Positions 16,771-29,755 are shown, numbered from the stretch's first letter. The stretch: DNA of 64,000 nucleotides from Halorussus caseinilyticus (GCF_029338395.1 NZ_CP119809.1:1674001-1738000); one strand, 5' to 3'. The notes: generated from the sequence alone by a model not told the origin. Translations and numbers: made by a program.

Positions 16771-18006
16771 CTACGACTCGTCCAGAATCTGGTCCGCGAG
16801 CGTCGGGACGAACGTTCCCACGTCCGTCACCATCCCAATCGCTTGGGCGCTCCCGCGGTCCAGCAGTTGGGTCACCGTCGCGGGGTTGATGTCCACGCAG
16901 ACGACGCGGGTGGTCGAGGGCAAGCAGTTACCGACCGCGACCGAGTGCAGGAGCGTCGAGAGCATCACCACGAGGTCGGCCTCATGTGCTTGTTCGCGGA
17001 TGGCGTTCTGGGCCTCCACCGAGTCGGTGATGGTGTCGGGGAGCGGACCGTCGTCCCGAATCGACCCCGCGAGGATGTAGGGCACGTCGTTCTCGACGCA
17101 CTCGTACATCACGCCCTCCTCGACGAGTCCCTGCTCGACCGCCTCCTCGATGCCGCCCGCACGGATTATCTCGCTGATTGTGTAGATGTGGTGTTTGTGG
17201 CCCTTTCGAGGGCTTTCGAGCGTTTCCACGTCCATACCGAGCGAGGTGCCGTACTGACCGCGTTCGAGGTCGTGGACCGCGAAGCCGTTGCCCGCAGAGA
17301 GCATGTCTACGTAGCCCTCACGGACGAGGCGCGCCAAGGCGTCGCCCGCGCCCGAGTGAACGACCGCAGGCCCGGCGACTGCCAGCACCGACCCGCCGTC
17401 GGCTTTGGTCTCCTCGATAGCGTCGGCGATTTCCCTGATGAGTGACTCGGAAGGTCGCTCGGCCGAGACGCCGCCCTGCATGAATCCGAACGGACTGTTC
17501 GAGTCCCGCGGTCGCTCGGGCGGGTCCACGCGGACGCCCGCCTCGTCGGTCACCACGAGGTCGCCTCCGTCGATAGCGTTCAGAACTTTCGTGTACGCCC
17601 GTGCGCCACCGTCGGCGTCGGGGTCCACGACGATTGCGCAGTCCATCTCGACGTTCTCGACGGGAAGCCACTCGCCGTCGTATCTGACCTGCGTCGGATG
17701 GTTCGTCGTGGAGTAGAAGCCGTGAGGGACGACTTGGTTCGCGGGCGCGGGTTCGAGCGTCGCGTCGGGTGGGTCCGGGAGGTGGGCACCGCTCTGGTGG
17801 AGTTCGTGAAGGATTTCCCGAAGCGACTCCTCGTCGTCGGCCGTCACCAACATCCGACAGTACGACTCCTCGTCTTTGTGCTTGCCCACGTCGAAGACTT
17901 CCACGTCGAAGTTGCCGCCGAGGTCCATCACCACGCCGAAACACCGCTGCATCATCCCCGAGTCGATGATGTGACCCTCGAGTTCGACTGTGCGTGCGAC
18001 TGTCAT
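16771..18006 (-). CDS. LOR/SDH-domain protein, probable ornithine cyclodeaminase
   Basis: A 411-residue protein of the TIGR00300 / LOR-SDH family. In methanogens a member converts ornithine to proline with NAD; a cyanobacterial relative uses this domain after arginine dihydrolysis. The N-terminal domain (about 1-95) reads TVELEGHIIDSGMMQRCFGVVMDLGG and the C-terminal Rossmann-like part (about 200-411) has VLAVAGPAVVHSGAG, LSAGNGFAVHD and VVCVDINPATVTQL. The long open frame upstream of 18006 lacks coding bias, so MTVARTVEL is taken as the start. It reads away from the rRNA operon terminator. Confidence 0.83.
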   Translation of the reverse strand: MTVARTVELEGHIIDSGMMQRCFGVVMDLGGNFDVEVFDVGKHKDEESYCRMLVTADDEESLREILHELHQSGAHLPDPPDATLEPAPANQVVPHGFYSTTNHPTQVRYDGEWLPVENVEMDCAIVVDPDADGGARAYTKVLNAIDGGDLVVTDEAGVRVDPPERPRDSNSPFGFMQGGVSAERPSESLIREIADAIEETKADGGSVLAVAGPAVVHSGAGDALARLVREGYVDMLSAGNGFAVHDLERGQYGTSLGMDVETLESPRKGHKHHIYTISEIIRAGGIEEAVEQGLVEEGVMYECVENDVPYILAGSIRDDGPLPDTITDSVEAQNAIREQAHEADLVVMLSTLLHSVAVGNCLPSTTRVVCVDINPATVTQLLDRGSAQAIGMVTDVGTFVPTLADQILDES

Positions 18007-18045
18007 CGTCTGGTGGACGGAAGGACGAGTCATGAACGTTGCGTT

Positions 18046-18076
18046 GGTCGGTGGCCGTCGCAGACGGCCACCGACC
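18046..18076. repeat. 31-base near-perfect palindrome between the rRNA operon and the LOR/SDH gene
   Basis: Fourteen-base arms GGTCGGTGGCCGTC and complement with a GCA loop lie 40 bases before the LOR/SDH start and 45 bases past the rRNA terminator hairpin. No T-run follows on the minus strand. It could be an operator, a second terminator element or a processing site; nothing decides this. Confidence 0.6.
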
Positions 18077-18121
18077 GGCCGACGATAGCCGTCGCTACGC
18101 GGGCGTGGTTCAGAATGAACA

Positions 18122-18151
18122 AACCCCGCGACGGCGGGATGCCGTCGCGGG
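18122..18151 (-). terminator. Terminator of the rRNA operon
   Basis: On the minus strand a 12-base perfect stem CCCCGCGACGGC / GCCGTCGCGGGG with a 5-base loop is followed at once by TTTGTTC. It begins about 15 bases past the 5S rRNA 3' end. A stem followed directly by T residues makes this the best terminator in the window. Confidence 0.75.
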
Positions 18152-18165
18152 GTCTGATATGAATG

Positions 18166-18287
18166 GGAGGCGGCGAATCGGGGTTTCCAGAGGCTCGCGC
18201 ACTCCAGTACTTGCCGAAACGCAGGCGGGCTTAACTTCCGTGTTCGGGATGGGTACGGGTGTCGCCCCGCCGCTCTGGCCGCCTTAA
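18166..18287 (-). rRNA. rrf: 5S ribosomal RNA
   Basis: About 122 bases that match haloarchaeal 5S rRNA: helix I strands TTAAGGCGGCC and CGCCGCCTCC, loop CCCGTACCCATCCCGAACAC, and GTACTGGAGTGCGCGAGCC. Ends are placed by comparison to the remembered Haloarcula sequence and may be off by one or two bases. Confidence 0.93.
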
Positions 18288-18348
18288 CGCCGACTCGCGG
18301 AATCGAACCGCGAACCATGTGTCCAACGTCGGTAGTTCGATGGTGTGA

Positions 18349-18384
18349 CCGTATGTACGTGCAATCCAGATAGCGCCTGGACCC
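18349..18384 (-). other. 3' strand of the pre-23S rRNA processing stem (bulge-helix-bulge)
   Basis: This segment pairs with 21368-21403. Twenty-one bases are perfectly complementary (CTGGATTGCACGTACATACG side). Then come two 3-base bulges (TAT and CCA) on opposite strands separated by a 4-base helix, then 8 more pairs. This is the canonical motif cut by the archaeal splicing endonuclease to free 23S rRNA. Confidence 0.85.
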
Positions 18385-18423
18385 GACTTTCCGGGTGCAG
18401 TGCGGCAATATGAGTGTGTGGCG

Positions 18424-21329
<2,906 letters not shown>

Positions 21330-21367
21330 CTGTTGGAATTGTTGGTCGCACTGTGACCCGGTCGGTC

Positions 21368-21403
21368 GGATCCAGTGGACGCCTGGATTGCACGTACATA
21401 CGG
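21368..21403 (-). other. 5' strand of the pre-23S rRNA processing stem (bulge-helix-bulge)
   Basis: This is the partner of 18349-18384, lying about 40 bases before the mature 23S 5' end. Leader side reads CCGTATGTACGTGCAATCCA then G, GCGT, bulge CCA, CTGGATCC. Confidence 0.85.
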
Positions 21404-21551
21404 TCGTCATTGCCACGTCCTATAGGTGGTATAGGAGCGTGCATCGAACCCTTCCCACCCGCGCTTTCACGGGGTGGTGCATCGGTCTTCCGGACCTGAA
21501 CGTTACGCCGTCTCCCACTTAAGGGACACGGTTTCACTCCAGTCCGGGGTA

Positions 21552-21623
21552 TGGACCCACTAGGAGTCGAACCTAGGGCTTCCTCCTTGCAAAGGAGGCG
21601 CTCTGCCACTGAGCTATGGGCCC
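21552..21623 (-). tRNA. tRNA-Ala (anticodon TGC) in the 16S-23S spacer
   Basis: Seventy-two bases fold as a cloverleaf: acceptor GGGCCCA/TGGGTCC plus discriminator A, D arm GCTCAGTGGCAGAGC, anticodon arm CTCCT-TTGCAAG-GAG with anticodon TGC, and T arm with GGTTCGACTCC. CCA is not encoded. A tRNA-Ala spacer gene is the usual haloarchaeal rRNA operon layout. Confidence 0.95.
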
Positions 21624-21651
21624 GTTCCCCTCGTCGGGGAAGGTGTGCGTC

Positions 21652-21687
21652 AGCCTTGGTAGTTCTAAGGTGCTCGGTTGGTCTCAC
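21652..21687 (-). other. 3' strand of the pre-16S rRNA processing stem (bulge-helix-bulge)
   Basis: This segment pairs with 23334-23369. On the minus strand it reads GACCAACCGAG, CACC, bulge TTA, GAACTACCAAGGCT. The two 3-base bulges (TTA here, ATA on the partner) are separated by the 4-base helix GGTG/CACC, the exact canonical motif. Confidence 0.87.
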
Positions 21688-21771
21688 AACAGTGTTGTCG
21701 AGGAACCCTCGTGTGTCCGTCGTAGTGACGGACGGGTGGTGGGCCAAGCGTGTCGCTTGGTCCCGTGCGTT

Positions 21772-23242
<1,471 letters not shown>

Positions 23243-23700
23243 GGTTGCCGAGCGCAGAGGCTCGGTGGGTTTCTGGCGGAGACACATGTATCGTGTCTAT
23301 CTTCTATGGTCCGTTAGTTCGACGACACCGGTCGTGTGACCAACCGAGTATCACCGAACTACCAAGGCTAACATCAGATTCCATCGTGTACGGCGGACCG
23401 CAGGGGTGGAATCCTCATCGGTGTGAGCGTCGGACGAATCGAACGTCCGACCATCACGTTGAGTCTTTCTTCGGATTCAGTAGTAGGGGACTACCCCACT
23501 TAAGCGTTCTGAATCTCGGGCGTCCCGTTTGCGTCGAACCACGGGACGCCGCCTACATCATTACGAATGCCCCGGACTAATTTAAGGCCATCGAATCGAA
23601 CGTCCATTGAGGGACCTTTACATAGAGGTACGTTCCCGTACGACTCAACGAGTAGTTACTGGTAGAATTTCGATACGAACCGGCGGCGGACGTTCATCCT
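23243..23700 (-). promoter_or_regulatory. Leader and probable tandem promoter region of the rRNA operon
   Basis: No gene lies in this stretch. It contains the 5' processing-stem strand (23334-23369) and two AT-rich TATA-like sites on the minus strand, CCTTAAATTAG (23577-23587) and GCTTAAG (23499-23505), about 80 bases apart. A 10-base-arm inverted repeat (23519-23550) lies between them. CGAATCGAACGTCC occurs twice, at 23435-23448 and 23592-23605. Haloarchaeal rRNA operons are known to use tandem promoters; which sites are active here is inferred. Confidence 0.6.
23334..23369 (-). other. 5' strand of the pre-16S rRNA processing stem (bulge-helix-bulge)
   Basis: This is the partner of 21652-21687. 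On the minus strand it reads AGCCTTGGTAGTTC, GGTG, bulge ATA, CTCGGTTGGTC. It lies about 92 bases before the mature 16S 5' end. Confidence 0.87.
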
Positions 23701-23916
23701 CTAGCGATTGTTGTTCGCGCTCGCGTACGCGAGCGCGCACGACCAAAGCAAAAATATATTTCCAGCGATAGCCGTGACCACCGTTGCGAGAATCGTCCGC
23801 CCCGTGGATAGATAGCCGTCCGGAAGTCCTCTGTCGGCGACGTTCGCACCGTCTCGTCGCCGGAGGACGGACGCAAGCGACGTGTCACGTCGCTCGCGGA
23901 GCGCGTACCCCACTCG

Positions 23917-24726
23917 TCAGTAGTCGCCGAGGACGCCGAGTCGCCGAGCGCGCCGGGTGGCGTAAGCGAACACGGCGTACCCGAACGCGACGTAGCCGAC
24001 TGCGGTCCCGACGAGAATCGCCACGTCTCCGGGCGGAAACTCCCAAAGGTGGGTCCCATCAACCATCGCGCGCTGGAGCAGGGCGCTCCCGAGCGCGAGC
24101 GGAAGGAACTTCGTCCACCCGAGACCGAACGCTGGCGCGGAGATGAGGACGACGAACCCGAACTGGAGCAGACCGAGCCAACTCCCGATGCGCTTGTAGA
24201 GAACCGTGACGCCGCCCGCCGCGAACCCCAACCCCAACACCGAGGCGACGCTGAGAACGGCGACCGGAACGACCGTCAGCACGTCGATTTGGAGGCTCGT
24301 CCCGGTCACGACCAGCATCGCGGCGAGGATGACCGCCGAGGTGACGAACGTCCGGACCAGTTTCGCCATCCCCTTCAGGAAGGCGACGGGCGCGAACCCG
24401 AACGGCGTCGTGACGTGGCGTTCGAGCGTTCCCCACTGCACTTCGGCCCCGATGTCGTTCGAGATGGCCGAGTACGCGCCCACCGAGAGCGTCCAGAGGA
24501 AGTACCCGACGACCAGACCCTCGATGGAGTCGTCTAACGCCTGCCCCGCAATCATCCGACCGCCGTAAAACAGCAGTCCGAAGAAGAAAAGCGAGACGAC
24601 GATGCCCCCGATTGCGTTCGCTGGGTAGCGCACGAAGACGAGGTACTCCCGGTAGAGAACCGCGCGCGCGAGGTGTCGATAGCCCGCAGGTCGCGGGTCG
24701 CTGGAGTTAGGAGGTGAGTCGCTCAT
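23917..24726 (-). CDS. ABC-2 type transporter permease
   Basis: A 269-residue permease with about six hydrophobic helices. It has the ABC-2 pattern, with a cytoplasmic N-terminus (LARAVLYREYLVFVRYPANA) and the first helix pair around NAIGGIVVSLFFFGLLFYGG. The C-terminal tail RRARRLGVLGDY is basic. It overlaps the ATPase gene by 4 bases and must form one exporter with it. The substrate is unknown; this class often exports drugs, lipids or polysaccharide. Confidence 0.88.
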   Translation of the reverse strand: MSDSPPNSSDPRPAGYRHLARAVLYREYLVFVRYPANAIGGIVVSLFFFGLLFYGGRMIAGQALDDSIEGLVVGYFLWTLSVGAYSAISNDIGAEVQWGTLERHVTTPFGFAPVAFLKGMAKLVRTFVTSAVILAAMLVVTGTSLQIDVLTVVPVAVLSVASVLGLGFAAGGVTVLYKRIGSWLGLLQFGFVVLISAPAFGLGWTKFLPLALGSALLQRAMVDGTHLWEFPPGDVAILVGTAVGYVAFGYAVFAYATRRARRLGVLGDY

Positions 24727-25739
24727 CGTGACTCACCGCCCGTCATCTCCACGAATACGTCCTCCAAGTCCGGTTCGACCGTGTTGACCGAATCGAGCGT
24801 CACATCGTTTGCGTGGAGGTACGCCGTCAGCGCGTAGAACCCGTCGCTGTCGGTCGCTACTTCGACGCGGGTCCGGTCGCCCAACTGCTCGACCGCGGTG
24901 ACCTCGAACCGGTCGCGGAGACCCCCGAGTACCGCCGCGCCGAAGTCGGGACTGGTGATTCGGTAGCCTCGCGTGTCGAAGTCGTGCAGAAGGTTCGCCA
25001 CGGTGTCGTCGGCGACGACTCGCCCGTCGTTGACGATGACCACCCGGTCACAGATGTCCTCGATAACGTCCATGTCGTGGCTACTCACCACCACTGTCAG
25101 GTCCCGTTCCGCGACGATTCGGCGGAGTTCCCGGCGGAGCGTCAGCGAACTCTCCACGTCGAGACCGAGCGTCGGTTCGTCGAGGAACACCACGTCCGAC
25201 TCGCTGGCGAGGACGCTCGCCAGCGAGACTTTCTGTTTCATACCGCGCGAGAGGGTCCGGACCGGTTCGTCGGCCTTCTCCGCGAGGTCGAGTTTCTCCA
25301 GCAGTCGGTCGTGGCGGTCGGCTATCGAGTCGGGGTCGATACCGCTGATGGTGGTGAAATATCGGAGGTTCTCCCGGACGGTCAACCGCCAGTAGTCGTT
25401 GCGGGCACCTTCGAGCATCGCGTCTACGTGGGCGTAGGCCGCCCGCGGGTCGTCGTACACGTCGATGCCGTGAATCCGGACGTTTCCCGCGTCGGGCAGG
25501 ACCATCCCCAGAATCGACTTGATGATGGTCGTCTTGCCCGCGCCGTTTGGTCCCAGCAGACCGACGACCGAGCCCTGTTCGACCGAGAACGACACTCCAT
25601 CGACCGCAGTCACCGCCTCGTCGCCGCTCCCGAACCGCTTGCGGAGTCCCTCGACCGCGATTGCGGTCTGGGACTCGCTCGTCTCGGCGCGCGCCGTCTC
25701 CGCGGACTGGCCGCGGTGTTTCCAGTTCTGCTGGACCAT
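24723..25739 (-). CDS. ABC transporter ATP-binding protein (ABC-2 / DrrA type)
   Basis: A 338-residue ATPase. Walker A GPNGAGKTT lies at residues 63-71, followed by the signature LSRGMKQKVSLA, Walker B VVFLDEPTLGLD and switch His in VVSSHDMD. A C-terminal extension of about 80 residues (FEVTAVEQLGDRTRVEV onward) resembles that of DrrA-type ATPases. The ATG at 25739 is preferred: the TATA-like TTTTACTC at 25761-25769 lies about 26 bases before it. The longer upstream frame is not coding-like. Confidence 0.9.
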   Translation of the reverse strand: MVQQNWKHRGQSAETARAETSESQTAIAVEGLRKRFGSGDEAVTAVDGVSFSVEQGSVVGLLGPNGAGKTTIIKSILGMVLPDAGNVRIHGIDVYDDPRAAYAHVDAMLEGARNDYWRLTVRENLRYFTTISGIDPDSIADRHDRLLEKLDLAEKADEPVRTLSRGMKQKVSLASVLASESDVVFLDEPTLGLDVESSLTLRRELRRIVAERDLTVVVSSHDMDVIEDICDRVVIVNDGRVVADDTVANLLHDFDTRGYRITSPDFGAAVLGGLRDRFEVTAVEQLGDRTRVEVATDSDGFYALTAYLHANDVTLDSVNTVEPDLEDVFVEMTGGESR

Positions 25740-25760
25740 CAACCACGGTAGGGGCCTGAA

Positions 25761-25769
25761 GAGTAAAAG
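25761..25769 (-). promoter_or_regulatory. TATA box of the ABC transporter operon
   Basis: CTTTTACTC on the minus strand is spaced about 26 bases from the ATG at 25739, consistent with a leaderless transcript. Confidence 0.5.
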
Positions 25770-25830
25770 CCCAGTCCTCGTTCGGGGAGGAGACGAAGTT
25801 CCTTTCTGCATCGCCCGGCCCAGTTCGGTT

Positions 25831-26880
25831 ATGAGCAACCGAATCCTCATTTACGGGTCGTACGGTTACACCGGCCGACTCGTGACCGAGCAGGCAGTCG
25901 CGGACGGACTCGACCCAATCGTCGCGGGTCGGACCGCCGCGAAGGTCGAACGGCAGGCCGTCGAGTACGGACTCGACCACAGGGTGTTCAGTCTCACTTC
26001 GCCGCAGGTCGTCGCGGAGGCGCTCGAAGACGTGAGCGTCGTCCTCAACTGTGCGGGACCGTTCGCGGAGACGAGCGGACCGCTCGTGGACGCCTGTCTC
26101 GAAACCGGAACCCACTACCTCGACATCACCGGGGAAATCGAGGTGTTCGAGACCATCGCCGCACGCGACGAGGAGGCCGAGAACGCGGGCGTGACACTCC
26201 TGCCGGGCGTCGGATTCGACGTGGTGCCGACCGACAGCCTCGCGGCCCACCTCGCCGACCGACTCCCCGACGCGACCCACCTCTCGCTTGGCTTTCAGGG
26301 ACTCGACGAGATGTCGCCGGGCACCGCCCACACCGCCGTCGATTCGCTCGGCGAGGGCGGGTCGGTCAGGCGCGACGGGACGATTCGGCAGGTTCCGGTG
26401 GCCCACGACGTGCGGACCATCGACTTCGGCGACGGTCCGACGACGGCCGCGGCGATTCCGTGGGGCGACGTTTCGACCGCGTACTACACGACCGGTATTC
26501 CGAACGTCACCGTCTACATCGCCCAACCGGAGCGGGCGGTCCAGTTTATGCGACTATCGAACGAACTCGGTTGGCTTCTCGGAACCCGGCCCGTCAAATC
26601 CGTCCTCCACGGTCTCGTAGACCGGTTCGTGGACGGCCCGGACAAGACGGCGCGCGCGGAAGCCACGACGTACGTCTGGGGAAGCGCGTCGAACGGCGAC
26701 GAGACCGTCGTCTCGCGGATGCGGACGCCCGAGTCCTACGAGTTCACCGCCCAGAGCGCGCTCCATCTGGTCGAACGGGTCCGGGACGGGGACGCTCCGA
26801 CCGGCTTTCAGACGCCCGCCGGAGCGTTCGGGAAGGACGTAGCACTCGCGGTCGATGGCGTCGAGAGAACCGACGAGTGA
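25831..26880 (+). CDS. Saccharopine dehydrogenase-like NAD(P)-binding protein
   Basis: A 349-residue protein with an N-terminal Rossmann fold (ILIYGSYGYTGRLVTEQAV, GxxGxxG type) and the saccharopine-dehydrogenase-like segment VVLNCAGPFAETSGPLVDACLETGTHYLDITGE. Proteins of this type often act as membrane-linked or trans-acting reductases instead of true saccharopine dehydrogenases. The true substrate is unknown. It is divergent from the ABC transporter operon, about 90 bases apart. Confidence 0.8.
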   Translation: MSNRILIYGSYGYTGRLVTEQAVADGLDPIVAGRTAAKVERQAVEYGLDHRVFSLTSPQVVAEALEDVSVVLNCAGPFAETSGPLVDACLETGTHYLDITGEIEVFETIAARDEEAENAGVTLLPGVGFDVVPTDSLAAHLADRLPDATHLSLGFQGLDEMSPGTAHTAVDSLGEGGSVRRDGTIRQVPVAHDVRTIDFGDGPTTAAAIPWGDVSTAYYTTGIPNVTVYIAQPERAVQFMRLSNELGWLLGTRPVKSVLHGLVDRFVDGPDKTARAEATTYVWGSASNGDETVVSRMRTPESYEFTAQSALHLVERVRDGDAPTGFQTPAGAFGKDVALAVDGVERTDE

Positions 26881-27388
26881 CGGAGAAGGCTCTGTCGTGC
26901 GTGAGTGTCGCCCGGAACACTAACCTCCAGCATCATCCGTGGCGGCGTGCCGAGTCTGCTGGCAAACCCTCGTGCCGGGCGTGCGTGGCGAGAGACGCCA
27001 CGACTTGGAAACCGGTATCGTCCGGCGAACGGGCGCTGTCACCAGCGCCGGGCGTCGTCCCGGCGAAACCGGTAGACGGTCACGTTCGGGTGTGACGAAC
27101 CACTGTGTCGCGTACCCGGGTTCTCCGCGCTGTCATCGCTCCCGAGTGGGATTGCTCGGGCGGGGACTTGAGGTACGCACGCACCGATTGGCGCTCGCGG
27201 CGGTTAAGCATTTCCGACGGTCCCCGGAGATGCTGGTCCGACGCCGAGACGACGCCGCGAGTAACGGCGAATTTCCGCGAATTAGTACCGCGTTCCCCGG
27301 AGAAAGTTTAGATTCTCTGATAATCTTCGACAGGACCTAATCGTTTAGGTACCGTGCTTTTTGTGCCGGAGTGTTCACTACTCATCGT
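26881..27388. other. Intergenic region with several stable hairpins
   Basis: These 508 bases lack a convincing gene. Between 26975 and 27085 there are several strong stems: CGTGGCG-AGAGA-CGCCACG (about 26984-27002), GGCGCT-GTCACC-AGCGCC, and two copies of GAAACCGGTA. I compared it by eye with RNase P and SRP RNA core motifs and saw neither. An AT-rich stretch at about 27335-27362 probably contains the promoter of the next gene. Confidence 0.45.
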
Positions 27389-27805
27389 ATGATGAATACG
27401 GATACTCCGGACGTGACCGACGGCCACGCGGGAGAGAACCGCGGCGTCTCCCCGACGCTCGACGCCACGCTGGACCTCCTCTCGAACCGCCGCCGACGGT
27501 ACGTCCTCTACTACCTCCGAGAACAGGGTGGCGCGGTCACGCTTGACGAACTCGCCGAACAGGTGGCTACGTGGGAACGCGAAGTAGACGACCACGCCTC
27601 GCCGAGCAGTCCGCCGTCAGTGAACGACGCGCCCGACTTCGAACGGGTCCTCGCCGACCTCTACCACAGCCAACTCCCCCGACTCGAAGACGCCGACGCC
27701 GTCACGTTCGACGCCGAGGACGAGTACGTGTCGCTCGCCAGTAGCGAGGACACGCCGCTCGTGGAGTACCTCGACCTCGCCGCCAGCGAGGAGAGCGTGG
27801 TCTGA
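27389..27805 (+). CDS. DUF7344-type winged-helix-like protein, soluble
   Basis: A 138-residue protein. Residues about 28-65 read LDLLSNRRRRYVLYYLREQG then AVTLDELAEQV. This is the haloarchaeal DUF7344 pattern, a short winged-helix-like module with an RRR-Y-LYYLR core. The second half (HSQLPRLEDADAVTFDAEDEYVSL) completes the wing. These proteins are thought to be regulators, but no target is known. A membrane-attached relative is encoded at 55873-56433. Two adjacent ATGs (27389, 27392) are possible. Confidence 0.78.
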   Translation: MMNTDTPDVTDGHAGENRGVSPTLDATLDLLSNRRRRYVLYYLREQGGAVTLDELAEQVATWEREVDDHASPSSPPSVNDAPDFERVLADLYHSQLPRLEDADAVTFDAEDEYVSLASSEDTPLVEYLDLAASEESVV

Positions 27806-28096
27806 GGCGGAGACCGTCGCCCGTCCCCCGCGACCCTTCGGCCCCGAGGTCCCCCGACGCTACGGACTCTCCGACCGCGCTCTGGCGGTTCGCCCTTCCC
27901 CGCTCGTTTCGATTCGCCGTCCTCGCGTACTGGTCCCCGCTTTCCCCCTCGCTCTCCGCTCTGGCGGCCTCCCTCTTGGCTCACTATTCTCCCCTTCGCT
28001 CTTTTCACTCTTCTTGTTTTTCGCTCTTCTTGCTCTTTTCACACTTTTCAGCCCTGTTCCGTCCCCGGCCGGTTGTGCCGGAGTCCTCCGGCGTTC

Positions 28097-28708
28097 CTAC
28101 AGCGTCGTCACTTCGCCGACGCTCTCGGTCACGTCTTCGTCTACCCGCCAGAGGTAGAGGCTGGCGTAACTCCGGTGGGGTGACCACCGCTCGGCGCGTT
28201 CGACCATCTCCGAGCGCGTCAGGTCGGCGTCGAACAGCGCGTCCATCCCCTTCCGGATGCCGAGGTCACCCACCGGGAACACGTCGGGGCGGCCCAGCGA
28301 GAACATGAGTTGCATCTTCGCGGTCCACGTCCCGACGCCCGTGATGGAGGTGAGTTCGGCCAGCACCTCCTCGTCGGGCGCGTCGGCGAAGTACGCCCGC
28401 GAGTAGCCTTCCTCCACGAACGCTTCGGCGACGTTCCGGACGTACTCGGTCTTCTGGCGCGAGAGTCCGGCGTCCCGGAGCGTCTGGGGGTCGGCGGCGA
28501 GGACGCCCTCGGGCGTCACCTCCACGGCGTCGAAGAGTCGCTCGCGGGTCGCCGCCGCCGACGCCATCGACACCTGTTGGCGCAGGATGGAGGTGACGAA
28601 CCGCGAGTAGAAGTTCTCGGCGGGGTCGATGGTGAGCGGGCCGTACTCGGCGACCAGCGGACCGATGTACCGGTCGTCTCGGAGCGCCGCGATTGCGTCG
28701 TCGGTCAT
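28097..28708 (-). CDS. DNA-3-methyladenine glycosylase, AlkA-like (HhH-GPD)
   Basis: A 203-residue DNA repair glycosylase that removes alkylated bases. The helix-hairpin-helix LTSITGVGTWTAKMQL (about 119-134) and the catalytic aspartate D148 (FPVGDLGIRKG) are present. FVTSILRQQVSMASA near residue 38 is the usual substrate-pocket helix. The N-terminal AlkA domain is missing, so it is the short archaeal or Mag1-like form. A longer open frame upstream lacks coding bias. Confidence 0.9.
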   Translation of the reverse strand: MTDDAIAALRDDRYIGPLVAEYGPLTIDPAENFYSRFVTSILRQQVSMASAAATRERLFDAVEVTPEGVLAADPQTLRDAGLSRQKTEYVRNVAEAFVEEGYSRAYFADAPDEEVLAELTSITGVGTWTAKMQLMFSLGRPDVFPVGDLGIRKGMDALFDADLTRSEMVERAERWSPHRSYASLYLWRVDEDVTESVGEVTTL

Positions 28709-29203
28709 TCGGCCGGGCGTAGGGTCCGGAGGTAGATGAGCGTGTGGCTTACGTGAAGAGAGATGCGCGCGGCACCGCGCCCTGCGTCTCGACGCCGGTG
28801 CCCGGCGTCGAGACGCCACAGGTCGGCAGACGCTCGGCCGACCAACCGCCGGTAGCGCGAAAGCGGACCAACTGCCGGAACGCGCTCGGCACGACCAACC
28901 ACGGTGTGGGTGGACGAAAGGGGCCGTCCGCTCGCGCAACGCTTGGTCGTCTCCGCGGGCCACTATTCGACGCGCCGAGCGAAGCGAGGCGCGAGAATAT
29001 CCCGCGGAGCGACCGCGAGCGGGCGGGGGCTTTCGAGGACTTCTTTCTAGCGGTTCCTGCGGTAGCGGTCGTCGTGGCGACTCCGACGGCGCGCGCCACG
29101 GCCGCGACGAGAGGTGACGCTGGACACAACTCCACTATTCTGAAGGTCGTTTATACACACCTAAGACAAACAAAAACATTTCTAAAGGACAACTAAAGAA
29201 ATT
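28709..29203. other. Intergenic region between the AlkA-like and membrane-protein genes
   Basis: Within these 495 bases lie a 14-base-arm perfect inverted repeat (28784-28816) and an AT-rich tail (29140-29203). On the minus strand the tail carries TTTCTTTAG and TTTTTGTTTGTC just past the stop at 29204, a likely terminator. No gene was found. Confidence 0.5.
28784..28816. repeat. 33-base inverted repeat upstream of the AlkA-like gene
   Basis: Arms GCGTCTCGACGCCG (28784-28797) and its exact complement (28803-28816) with a 5-base loop. It lies about 75 bases before the AlkA-like start codon and could be an operator or a hairpin in the 5' leader. Confidence 0.65.
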
Positions 29204-29755
29204 TCACTTCCCCACGACGCCGTAGAACGATTCGGCGACTCGCGGGAACAGCGCCACCGAGAGCGCGCCCGCGAGGAGCGCGAACGCACCGCCCGCGAGC
29301 GGCGACCCCGACCGTCCGAGCGCACGCCCGCCGTAGGCCGCGAGCGCCAGCGTCCCGTTGTAGTAGCCGAGTCGAAGCGCGACCAGCAACGGCGTCATCG
29401 CCACCCATCCGGGGGCGTCGGTGGCGGGCGGCGTGACCCACCCGCCCCGAATCAGCGCCGCACAGACGACCATCGTCGCCCACGCGACCAGCGCGAACGC
29501 CTTCAGGCCGAACCACTCGCTCGTCTCGGCCATCAGCAGGACGGACAGAACCGGGAGACTCAGGACGGAGATGTCGGCGAAGGCGTATGTCACGTCGTCT
29601 AAGAACACGCCCACGCCGTCCTTCTCGGTGACTCGGCCCTCGCCCCACCCGGACCACGATTGGCGACGGCGACTTTCGGCCGCGCGAGTCTGTCTGGCAG
29701 GGTGGGACTGGTCCCGGTCGGCGGAGTGAGTCGGTTCGACCCGACGGTCGGCCAT
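29204..29755 (-). CDS. Membrane protein of unknown function
   Basis: A 183-residue protein. The first 55 residues are polar and basic. Four hydrophobic segments follow: ISVLSLPVLSVLLMA, AFALVAWATMVVCAALI, a third near TPLLVALRLGYYNGTLALAA, and AGGAFALLAGALSVALF. I do not recognise the family. The ATG at 29755 (MADRRVEP) is preferred over an upstream one. A T-rich terminator follows the stop. Confidence 0.65.
   Translation of the reverse strand: MADRRVEPTHSADRDQSHPARQTRAAESRRRQSWSGWGEGRVTEKDGVGVFLDDVTYAFADISVLSLPVLSVLLMAETSEWFGLKAFALVAWATMVVCAALIRGGWVTPPATDAPGWVAMTPLLVALRLGYYNGTLALAAYGGRALGRSGSPLAGGAFALLAGALSVALFPRVAESFYGVVGK

Noticed and set aside
18001-18160. tRNA-Cys downstream of 5S rRNA, as in some haloarchaeal rRNA operons
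   Set aside because: No cloverleaf or GGTTC-type T arm was found; only a terminator hairpin and a palindrome lie here.
23701-23913. 70-residue frame with one hydrophobic helix, minus strand, between the rRNA promoter and the ABC transporter gene
   Set aside because: The N-terminus is Arg-rich and I see no family pattern or promoter. It may be chance, although a small membrane protein cannot be excluded.
26939-27340. 133-codon plus-strand frame
   Set aside because: Low acidity and Cys/Arg-rich composition; the region has strong hairpins instead of coding character.
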